DNA of 64,000 bases from Bosea sp. Tri-49. Its GTDB lineage: Bacteria; Pseudomonadota; Alphaproteobacteria; Rhizobiales; Beijerinckiaceae. The notes under the pieces are model-generated. The model saw only the letters and a list, made by a program, of their open reading frames with translations, did no database searches and was not told where the DNA came from. Location of the stretch: assembly GCF_003952665.1 (NCBI RefSeq), contig NZ_CP017946.1, positions 3,771,001 through 3,835,000 on the forward strand, in the 5' to 3' direction. Positions 53,256 through 61,400 of the stretch are shown here, in pieces. Made by a program: the position numbers and the translations under genes. Numbering within the stretch: position 1 is the first letter of the stretch; every line of letters starts with the position of its first letter.

Positions 53256-54236
53256 TCAGGCGGCCAGGCCGAGATCCCTGAGGATCGCCTCGATGCGCGC
53301 CGTCTCCTCCTGGAGGAAGCCGGCATAGGCGTCGCCGGTGAGCAGGATCGGGGTCCAGTCGCGCTTCTTGACCTCGTCGAGCCAGGTCGGGCTGCCGGCC
53401 ATCTTCTCGATCAGCGTGATCATCGCCGCCCGCTGGTCGGCGCTGACGTTCGGCGGGGCGAAGACGCCGCGCCAGTTGAACAGCTCGACCTCGATGCCCT
53501 GCTCCTTCAGCGTCGGCGCCTCGATGCCGGGCTGGCGCTTGTCGGCGGAGATGGCGAGCAGGCGCAGCTTGCCGGCCTTCACCTGCTCCGAGAACTCGCC
53601 ATAGCCGGAAATGCCCGCCGCCACCTGGTTGCCCAGAAGCGATGCGACCGCCTGGCCGCCGCCGGCATAGGGGACATAGGCGAGCTTGGCCGGCGCGACG
53701 CCGACCGACTTCGCCATCAGGCCGAGCAGGATGTGGTCGGAGCCGCCGGCCGAGCCGCCGCAGACCGGGACCTTGGCCGGATCGGCCTTGAGCGCCGCAA
53801 CGAAGTCCGTCGCCGTCTTGAAGGGCGAGCTCGCCGGCACGACGAGGGCGAGGAATTCGCCGGTCAGGCGGGCGATCGGTATGGTCTGGGTCAGCTTCAC
53901 CGGCGCCTTGTTGGCGATGATGGCGCCGACCATGACCATGCCGGAGACCATCAGGGCGTTGGAGCGGCCCTTCCACTGATTGGTGAACTGCGGCAGGCCG
54001 ACCGTGCCGCCGGCGCCGCCGACATTGGTGATTTGCGCACCGGTGATCAGCTTCTCCGCCCGCAGCACCTGCTCCATCGTGCGGGCGGTCTGGTCCCAGC
54101 CGCCGCCGGGCGCGGCCGGCACGAATAGCTGGAGCTGGGCGGGGCTCTGCGCGAGAGCCGCGCCGATCGACCATTGCGCGTGAGCGACAGCTCCGGCGGC
54201 AAGCGAACCCAACAGGACGTGACGGCGAGACAGCAT
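53256..54236 (-). CDS. TTT-family (TctC) periplasmic substrate-binding protein
   Basis: A 326-residue TctC-type receptor with a Tat-like signal (MLSRRHVLLGSLAAGAVAHA, ALAQ). FVPAAPGGGWDQTARTMEQVL and INVGGAGGTVGLPQF-like segments mark the ligand site. The ATG at 54236 gives a proper signal; the frame to 54347 is not needed. It is the first gene of the operon, facing the IclR regulator gene across a 172-bp gap that holds the palindromic operator. Confidence 0.92.
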   Translation of the reverse strand: MLSRRHVLLGSLAAGAVAHAQWSIGAALAQSPAQLQLFVPAAPGGGWDQTARTMEQVLRAEKLITGAQITNVGGAGGTVGLPQFTNQWKGRSNALMVSGMVMVGAIIANKAPVKLTQTIPIARLTGEFLALVVPASSPFKTATDFVAALKADPAKVPVCGGSAGGSDHILLGLMAKSVGVAPAKLAYVPYAGGGQAVASLLGNQVAAGISGYGEFSEQVKAGKLRLLAISADKRQPGIEAPTLKEQGIEVELFNWRGVFAPPNVSADQRAAMITLIEKMAGSPTWLDEVKKRDWTPILLTGDAYAGFLQEETARIEAILRDLGLAA

Positions 54237-54352
54237 CGGTTTCCTCCATGGTTCGATGCCGTGCTGTCGGCATCTCTCTGGATCGGACCGGCGAGCTGAT
54301 CGCTCGTTCTCATCGTGCGGCCTGATCGAGAGCGCTTTTGCCAGCACCCAAT

Positions 54353-54391
54353 CGTTCTGTCAATCAGAATATCATTCTGCGTAACAGAACG
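54353..54391. promoter_or_regulatory. 39-bp nested palindromic operator between the TTT operon and the IclR gene
   Basis: CGTTCTGT (54353-54360) mirrors ACAGAACG (54384-54391), and CAGAAT (54365-54370) mirrors ATTCTG (54374-54379); both dyads share the centre 54372. Read as half-sites, it is two adjacent TTCTG-N5-CAGAA boxes. It lies 18 bp before the IclR start and 116 bp before tctC, a fitting place for autoregulation and control of the operon by the IclR protein (inference). Confidence 0.75.
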
Positions 54392-54408
54392 AACTGGACG
54401 AAGCAGGC

Positions 54409-55200
54409 ATGATCCGATATCGATCTGGCGTGACGAGGACGGTTGGCGTGGCAAGCAAGACGAAACAGGACGGCGCGGCAGCCCTGCCGGCATCGTCGGA
54501 CGGGGTCGCGGCGCTGGATCGCGCCGTCGCGATCCTCAACGCCTTCACGCCGCAGGACCGCGCGCTGTCGCTGGCAGAGATCGCGGCCAGGACGGGCCTC
54601 TACAAGAGCACCATCATGCGCCTGGCAGGCTCGCTGATCCGGGGCCACCTGCTCGAGCGCCTGCCCGACGGCCTCTACCGGATCGGGTCGGGAGCGTTCC
54701 GGCTTGGTGCGATCTACCAGCGCTCAGTCGCGGCGGCCGACATCCTTTTACCGATCATGCGCGACCTCGCCGAAGAGAGCGGCGAGAGCGTTGCGTTCTA
54801 TGCTCCGGCGGGGAACTTAAGGACCTGCCTCTATCGCATCGAGTCCAAGCACCCGATTCGCTACCATGTGCGCGAGGGGGACGTGTTGCCCCTGCATCAG
54901 GGCTCGGGCGGACGGGTGCTGGCGGCCTTTTCGGGCGAGTCCGGCGAGCCCTACGAGACGATCCGGCGAAACTATCACTATGTCTCGCTCGGCGATCGCG
55001 ACCCCGATACGGCCGGCTTGTCGGCCCCCGTGTTCGGCCCCAGCGCCACCCTGGTCGGCGCGATCACGCTCGCAGGACCACGGATGCGCATCGACGAGAC
55101 TTTCATCGGACAGATGAAACGGCCGCTGCTCGCTGCTGCCGCGCGGGCCACGCGGGCCTTCGGTGGCGATGCGATCGCCTTGGAGCGAGCCGCGAATTAG
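54409..55200 (+). CDS. IclR family transcriptional regulator
   Basis: A 263-residue IclR protein. The N-terminal winged helix reads GVAALDRAVAILNAF, LSLAEIAARTGLYKSTIMRL, then GLYRIGSGAFRLG. The effector domain has ESVAFYAPAGNLRTCLYRIESKHP and HQGSGGRVLAAFSG. It is divergent from the TTT operon and most likely responds to the transported acid or its CoA ester. The ATG at 54409 is the first in frame; the true start could be nearer residue 15. Confidence 0.92.
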   Translation: MIRYRSGVTRTVGVASKTKQDGAAALPASSDGVAALDRAVAILNAFTPQDRALSLAEIAARTGLYKSTIMRLAGSLIRGHLLERLPDGLYRIGSGAFRLGAIYQRSVAAADILLPIMRDLAEESGESVAFYAPAGNLRTCLYRIESKHPIRYHVREGDVLPLHQGSGGRVLAAFSGESGEPYETIRRNYHYVSLGDRDPDTAGLSAPVFGPSATLVGAITLAGPRMRIDETFIGQMKRPLLAAAARATRAFGGDAIALERAAN

Positions 55201-56055
55201 GCGTCGATCCGCTCGAGTGGGGGCGGCGCTAAAGACGCGGCCGCCGCACACCTCAGCAGACCAATCGACGCATCGCTTGCTCACTAGGCTCGGACGAAAC
55301 CAACGCCTCCGAAGGTCCGGTGTCAGGCGATGGCCAGATGTCCGCTATTGGCGCAATGGTGACGGGAAACTGTTTCTATCGAGACTTGTTTGCCTGGTCT
55401 GCCGGGTGCGCTCAGCCTGAGTGATAAGCTGGAAGACGTGCTGCGACCCTATCAATCACGCTGGTCTATTTGGCGACCGCACGGACAAGATCGCTGGCCG
55501 ATAGATGTCGCTACGAACGCGTGGAAGCGATGCTCAGCAAATAGCAGGGGTGGCCGATGCTCTCGCTTGGCCACGACGACGTGGCCGCCAATGAACTCAT
55601 GATCGCCAGCGAGGTGTCGCGCTGCCACCTCGCTGACGAGCCAAGCAGCGCTCCCAACGATGCGCGGGACACCGTTGTCATGGCACCAAAGCGTGCGTTC
55701 GAATCTATCCCGCCCTCCTGCTGCAAAGTCCCTCGCAACTCGCTCCTGGTCCGCCGCGAGCAGGTTCACGCCGAAGCAGGCACCGATGGGAAGGTGCGCC
55801 AGAAGGCTGGATCCGCGCTTGGCGGCGAACGCCAGCAACGGCGGTCGAGCGACAGGCTGATGAGTGAACCAGCATCACGCGGCTATCGCTGCCGTGACCG
55901 GCTGGACGGCAGGCTGTGCCCATCTACAAGGAGCCAACGGTTGTCCATGCGTGAATTGTCGCTCTGTGACACGTGCTCCTCGCCGATGGGGCTTTTTGTG
56001 GCCTCTTGCCGACGAGCGATCGGGTACTAAATTTCCCGCCGTCTGAGGCAATCGC
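55201..56055. other. gene-poor stretch with a repeat relic; possible decayed genes
   Basis: About 850 bp without a supported gene. Frames at 55557-56030 (+) and 55452-55838 (-) overlap each other, lack ribosome-binding sites and match no family I know. A relic of the dispersed repeat is at 55331-55358 (GGCCAGATGTCCGCTATTGG). The base composition is still moderately GC-rich, so this may be decayed chromosomal or mobile-element DNA bordering the AT-rich island that starts near 56459. Confidence 0.45.
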
Positions 56056-56196
56056 ATGAGGAAGGACATGCCATTTCGATCATTGGATCCGGTCGATCTC
56101 GCACGGGCAGTTGCGGTGCTCGAAGCCGCCTGGAGTGAGGTCAGGGAGCTGGTGCCCGATGGGTTCGAGGAACAAGAGCGAACGCGGCTCGCCTAA
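56056..56196 (+). CDS. small hypothetical protein, 46 residues
   Basis: A 46-residue frame (MRKDMPFRSLDPVDL, VAVLEAAWSEVRELVPDG, ending EEQERTRLA). It has amphipathic helical character and resembles the N-terminal part of short hypothetical proteins common in Hyphomicrobiales, which usually continue beyond the ERxRLA segment. The early stop at 56194 may mean that it is truncated. The family name is unknown. Confidence 0.4.
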   Translation: MRKDMPFRSLDPVDLARAVAVLEAAWSEVRELVPDGFEEQERTRLA

Positions 56197-56214
56197 TCAC
56201 ATAGCGAAACCGGC

Positions 56215-56451
56215 TTGGGCGCCAAGCATGGCGTGAATGGCTTGCTGAGATCGCTGCCTCAAAGTAGCCATATGGAGACGGGGTCAGCCACCGGCTCACC
56301 CCAGACGCCTAATTCGTGGTTTGCCGAGACTATTGACATGCGCACGGACAGCTTCGCTGAACGCTTCGACGACAATTCAAAAATCACAAGAGCAATCGCC
56401 CAGTTCGCTGCCGGGAAGCGAGTAACCGCTAGGAACTTGGCCCGCCGGTAA
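56215..56451 (+). CDS. doubtful small open reading frame
   Basis: 78 codons. The C-terminal half (WFAETIDMRTDSFAERFDDN, KITRAIAQFAAGKRVTARN) reads like a plausible charged protein; the first 30 residues do not. No good ribosome-binding site was found for the ATG at 56215. An internal start near 56338 is possible. No family is recognised. It ends 23 bp before the AT-rich gene at 56475. Confidence 0.25.
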   Translation: MGAKHGVNGLLRSLPQSSHMETGSATGSPQTPNSWFAETIDMRTDSFAERFDDNSKITRAIAQFAAGKRVTARNLARR

Positions 56452-56474
56452 TTTTGGGGTGAAGGTATAACGTT

Positions 56475-56858
56475 ATGGCTGGAATTTCTTATTTCGTAAA
56501 CAAAAATACAGTAATTTCCTTTCCGGGCAGGTTCATTGCTCCAAAGATTTTTGGTAATGATACGATACTGTCTGGTGAAAAATTCAGTGCATTCTATATA
56601 GTATCAAAAATACTCGGGCTGTCTACGATAGAATCGTTCTCTCTATGGCTTAGGCATTCTAAATCTAACATTAATTTGGGCTCAGCTGTTGCACATATAA
56701 TTTCATGCATAGAAGATACAACCCATATTACACCTGAAACACTTAGAATTAGAAAAATATCTCAGATTTTGGATGATCTATTTTATGGAAGGACCATCTC
56801 AAAGAACGACCGTAGCGTTTTACTCAAAAACCAAATTCTGGTCGTGTTCGAAGGATAA
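56475..56858 (+). CDS. AT-rich hypothetical protein, 127 residues
   Basis: 127 residues with GAAGGT about 9 bp ahead of the ATG. The coding sequence is very AT-rich (many AAA, ATA, TTT codons), unlike the rest of the window, which indicates foreign origin. The predicted protein is mixed helical with no signal peptide or clear membrane span (KFSAFYIVSKILGLSTIESF, ITPETLRIRKISQILDDLFY). No family is recognised. It opens an AT-rich cluster that runs into the RTX gene at 58432. Confidence 0.6.
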   Translation: MAGISYFVNKNTVISFPGRFIAPKIFGNDTILSGEKFSAFYIVSKILGLSTIESFSLWLRHSKSNINLGSAVAHIISCIEDTTHITPETLRIRKISQILDDLFYGRTISKNDRSVLLKNQILVVFEG

Positions 56859-57138
56859 ATTTCGTATAAGGATATATCTAAGTTTTTTCGCGGCCCCTTC
56901 GAATAATCAACCGCCAACCTGAATTCTATTACAGATAATAACTGTTATATAAACAAATTATCACACAAAATCTAAACCTCCTGAACACACTAAAAGCTTG
57001 CAATACGAAACATATCTATAATATTCTATATTATGTCATAAAACTGAGAAAAATATGCGTCGGTTATGGATTTTTTAGCGTTGACCGCCAGCATTGGTTG
57101 TGCAACCTGAGAGGGCATCAGGCTGCGGCAGGTGGACG
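56859..57138. other. very AT-rich non-coding stretch
   Basis: About 280 bp, mostly A/T between 56930 and 57060, with no frame of use. It probably holds the promoter for the two genes that follow. No inverted repeat with a T-run was clear. Confidence 0.5.
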
Positions 57139-57828
57139 TTGAGCGAGTTTGTTTTTCCGCTAGATCGCGTCGTGGCCTACCGAACTAGCTCGGATGCCTT
57201 TCCGCTTCGCCCGGCCTCTCAGACGCGCGCCTGGATGATGAAGCCGGCGACGCGCTTCTCCAATCGATGTCTGCCGTTGCGGATAGCCAACGGCATTGGC
57301 TGGTTCGTCGTGAATCCCAAAGACGTGACGGTCGAATGGGACGGCACGAAACTGATGTCGAGCGATCCGTCGCATGCAAAGCTGCACTTCGGTGAGCGGA
57401 TCGTCACCTTCGACCAAGGGCATATCTTTCGGACGGACCCTGGCTGGGGCATTTGGGTCAAGGGTGTGCCGAATACTGAGAGCGGGCCGCTCCAGAACCT
57501 GGAAGCGATCATCGAGACGGATCAGCTGCCCTATCCGTTCGCAATCAATTTCCGCTTTGCCGCGCCTGGCAAGATTCGATTGCGGAAGGGGGCCGTGCTT
57601 GCGCAGCTGGTTCCTTATCCGCTCGCGTCGGTCGCATCGGCCAAGCTGATGATCGCCGATTGCAAGGACGAGCCACTTCTCGACCAGGCTCGGAAGCGGT
57701 GGGTGGCGGCGAGGGAAGCTTGTAGTGGAACAAAGCAACCTTGGCACGGATATTACGCGAAGGGTGTCGACTGCCCGTTCCCTCACCAGAGAATCATCAG
57801 AAATGATGTTGAAGAGGAACCCGCGTGA
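57139..57828 (+). CDS. DUF6065-like family protein
   Basis: 229 residues if started at the TTG at 57139, which has AGGTGG close upstream; the frame stays open to 57094 (TTG). No ATG is available before residue 33. Visible segments are AYRTSSDAFPLRPASQTRAW, RFSNRCLPLRIANGIGWFVV, WGIWVKGVPN and NFRFAAPGKIRLRKGAVLAQ. The order RAWM...RCLPLxIANxxGW is what I know from DUF6065 proteins, whose function is unknown. The stop overlaps the GTG of the next gene, so the two are coupled. Confidence 0.6.
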   Translation: MSEFVFPLDRVVAYRTSSDAFPLRPASQTRAWMMKPATRFSNRCLPLRIANGIGWFVVNPKDVTVEWDGTKLMSSDPSHAKLHFGERIVTFDQGHIFRTDPGWGIWVKGVPNTESGPLQNLEAIIETDQLPYPFAINFRFAAPGKIRLRKGAVLAQLVPYPLASVASAKLMIADCKDEPLLDQARKRWVAAREACSGTKQPWHGYYAKGVDCPFPHQRIIRNDVEEEPA

Positions 57829-58364
57829 AAGTTACTTCTGCTCTCACGGTGATCTTTTGTAGCCGCAGAACCGTTATTTACGTCGGCGCACTGCTAGTTA
57901 CAACTTCGTTGATCTCTTATTTATTTCCCAAGGATGCTATCATGAGTTACTATAAAAGCGCCCCAGCTTCTTTTCCTGTAGATAATTGGAAACGGTCTCA
58001 AGAATTTAAAATCAATATTCGAGAGCATAGAAGCTATGTTCTTGTTCTCGATTTTGAGACCGATTCAGAGGCTAGAAGAGACGACATTCTAATGAATTTC
58101 TCCGATCGAGTCCCGGGAAAAGGGCCAGGCAGAAATATTCCTTTGAATTTTGAGTTCGAAGTTTCCGACACAAATGGGAAAACGACATTCAGAAAGACAT
58201 TAAGCACTGAAGGTATTGGATTTTTTTCAAAAAACTCCCTCGGTAGGCTTTTAGATAGATTTAGCTTAGAGAAAGGAGAGTATGTATTTAAAATACTACT
58301 TAACAGTAGCAACTCAGAACATCTGGGTCAAACCAAAATTCGAATAGATTATATGACTATGTAG
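57825..58364 (+). CDS. membrane-anchored small protein, DUF5625-like (candidate immunity or accessory protein)
   Basis: 179 residues from a GTG that overlaps the previous stop (GTGA). One N-terminal membrane span (RTVIYVGALLVTTSLISYLF) is followed by a beta-rich extracytoplasmic domain: EFKINIREHRSYVLVLDFET and FSLEKGEYVFKILLNSSNSE. The pattern recalls DUF5625-type lipoprotein or anchored domains, a weak by-eye match. The DNA is AT-rich. It ends 67 bp before the RTX gene with the N-terminal His/Cys domain; small anchored proteins in such positions are sometimes immunity factors. This role is inference. Confidence 0.5.
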   Translation: MKVTSALTVIFCSRRTVIYVGALLVTTSLISYLFPKDAIMSYYKSAPASFPVDNWKRSQEFKINIREHRSYVLVLDFETDSEARRDDILMNFSDRVPGKGPGRNIPLNFEFEVSDTNGKTTFRKTLSTEGIGFFSKNSLGRLLDRFSLEKGEYVFKILLNSSNSEHLGQTKIRIDYMTM

Positions 58365-58431
58365 TTTCTCATGTAATATGGCAATTTTGAATTCTATAAA
58401 ATAGCTCATATCGATTTAAGGATTTATTGCC

Positions 58432-61400
58432 ATGGCAAAACTTACCGTGAAGATCGTTGGCGCTGGACGAGTTGATGTTTTTGGGCATACGTCGCCACTC
58501 GGGCACGCGTGGATCGAAATCACAGGCAACGACGGAATTACGAGGAGTTACGGGTATTACCCAAGGAATGATGGTGCCGAGCGCATACGAGGGCCCGGAG
58601 AAGTTCGCCAAACTGACAGAGGATCATATAATTCTGTTGACTACAGCAAAACTATTGATCTTACTTCATCTCAACTGAATACTATTCAGAATTATGTTGA
58701 CGGAATTTCTGCAAACCCCGGAACATATAACGCGCTTAACCATAGTTGCGTTGATTTTGTGTTTAATGGGATGGATACCTTGGATCCCCGGGCCTCGAAT
58801 TACGATGGGGCCCTATTTCCAAATGCAGATTCCAACCGTGGTTACCTTGACCGTGCATTGGATCGGATTCAGGCAAATGCGCAGCCGAACCCCAATCCAG
58901 AGCCCAATCCAAACCCGGAGCCGAACCCCAATCCGGAGCCGAATCCCAATCCGGAGCCGAACCCCAATCCGGAACCGAACCCCAATCCGGAGCCGAACCC
59001 CAATCCGGAGCCGAACCCCAATCCGGAGCCAAATCCCAATCCGGAGCCGAACCCCAATCCGGAGCCGAACCCCAATCCGGAGCCAAATCCCAATCCGGAG
59101 CCAAATCCCAATCCGGAGCCAAATCCCAATCCGGAGCCGAACCCCGGTCCCAATCCCGGGCCTAACCCCGGTCCCAATCCCGGGCCTAACCCCGGTCCCA
59201 ATCCCGGGCCTAACCCCGGTCCCAATCCCGGGCCTAACCCCAGTCCCAATCCCGGGCCTAACCCCGGTCCCAATCCCGGGCCTAACCCCGGCCCCAATCC
59301 CGGGCCTAACCCAGGTCCCAATCCCGGGCCTAACCCAGGCCCAAATCCTGGTCCCAATCCGGGCCCGTGGCCTCCGAAGGTGCCAACACCGCCTGTCGAC
59401 CCGCTCGTACTGGATCTCGATGGAGATGGGATCGAGTTGATTTCCGTAGGTGCGTCGTCGACGCATTTCGATTTCGATGGCGATGGCTTCTCCGAGCGCG
59501 TCGGCTGGGTTGCGCCCGATGACGGCTTTCTCGTGCTGGATCGCGATGCCAGTGGCTCGATCAACAGTGCGTCAGAACTGTTCGGCAATGAACTCGTCGA
59601 TGGCTATACGAAGCTGCGCGAGCTCGACACGAATCAGGATGGAGTCATCAATTCGGCGGACGAGCAGTTCGCCCAACTGCAAATTTGGCGCGACCTCAAC
59701 GGTAATGGCACGTCTGAGGCCGGCGAGCTCGTTTCGCTATCCTCGTTGGGCATCGTAACCATCGGCCTCGAGCGCACCCCCCACGGGCGACCGATAGCTG
59801 GAAATGAGGTTGCCTTCACAGGCAGTTTCGCTCGCGGCGATGGTTCGGTTGGGGCTACCGGGGCCGTCTTCTTTCAAGCAGACCGGACGCTAACCCGTTG
59901 GAATCCTCCAGAAGGATTTGTTCTCGACCCGGATACCGCTGTCTTGCCCCTTCTGAAGGGGTACGGGACTCTGCCTGATCTGAACTACGCCATGACTTTG
60001 GATTCAAATCTGAAGCAGATGGTGCAGGAGTTTACGCTCGGCGTCGGGTCCATGGACCGAGCGCAGATGAGTTCGGCCTTCATGGCATTGATGTATCGAT
60101 GGGCTGGCGTCGAAGGGGTTGCTCCTGGCAGTCGCGGCCCGAATGTTGATGCCGTACACTTGGCGTTCCTGGATAAATTCTTTGGATCTCCGATCGTTCG
60201 GCCAGCTTCCAACGGAAGCCCAGGGATTCCAAATGCTCGCTTTGGCCAGGAAATCGAAAGCTCTTTTGCCGAGGTGTTCGGCGCTCTCCTAGTTCGCTTT
60301 TTGAGCTCGGTCCCGATCTCGATGCTCCAATTGGGGGCAGATTGGGATAATCTCCTTGACCTTCCCTTCCTGTCGTTGCGTCACCTTAAATATGAAGCCG
60401 GCTCTGACGGATTTCAGGGACAGGCCAAATTTGTCATATTCGAAGCACTTCATAACATTCCCGCGCAACCCCAGGCTGCCATAGACTACATAGACGAGGT
60501 TATTTTCATCCTGTCTGGCCTGACTCTCGAATTTTACAGCGGCGATCGTGCAAGATTTGTGGAGGATGTTCGACTTAATCTGCTCGACCTGACGGATAAG
60601 GGGCTAGCCACTCTCGCGGTCGATCTTGCGTCGAACGGCTCTGCCCTGACGAAAGGCACGGTCGCAGGGGAGGCGATCGTCGGAACGACGAAAGCAGATA
60701 TCATCATCGGCTTCCAAGGCAACGACACGCTGACCGGCGGCGGCGGAGCCGACACCTATGTGTACGCCCGCGGCGACGGCCACGATGTCATCATCGACGC
60801 CGCCTCCTTCAACAACGAGGTCGACAAGCTCGTCCTCGCCGGGGTCGACCCGAGCGCGGTCACGCTTCAGCGCAACGGCAATGACCTCACCCTGGTGATC
60901 GCCGAGAGCGCGCCAGGGGCCGGCGATGGCGGCTCGATCCTGATCAAGGCCACGCTCGACGACTACTACAGCTCGGGCCTCGAACAGATCGTCCTCGCCG
61001 ACGGCACGGTCTGGACCAAGGCCGACCTGCGCCTGATGCTGCTCGCCCAGGCCTCGACCGCAGGCGACGACACCATCGCCGGCTTCGACGTCGCCGACGT
61101 CATCACGGCCGGCGCCGGCAACGACACCGTCAATGCGGGCGCTGGCAACGACAGAATCACCGGCGGCCTCGGCAACGACACGCTGACCGGCGGCGGCGGG
61201 GCCGACACCTATGTGTACGCCCGCGGCGACGGCCACGATGTCATCATCGACGCCGCCTCCTACAACAACGAGGTCGACAAGCTCGTCCTCACCGGGGTCG
61301 ACCCGGGCGCGGTCACGCTTCAGCGCAACGGCAATGACCTCACCCTGGTGATCGCCGAGAGCGAGCCAGGGGCAGGCGACGGCGGCTCGATCCTGATCAA

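Noticed and set aside
55452..56030. Overlapping frames on both strands (128 and 157 codons)
   Set aside because: Mutually overlapping, no start signals, no recognisable domain; described as a gene-poor stretch instead.
58813..59588. Gly/Leu/Pro-rich minus-strand frames opposite the proline spacer
   Set aside because: Simple-repeat translation artefacts of the Pro-Asn-Pro-Glu coding array.
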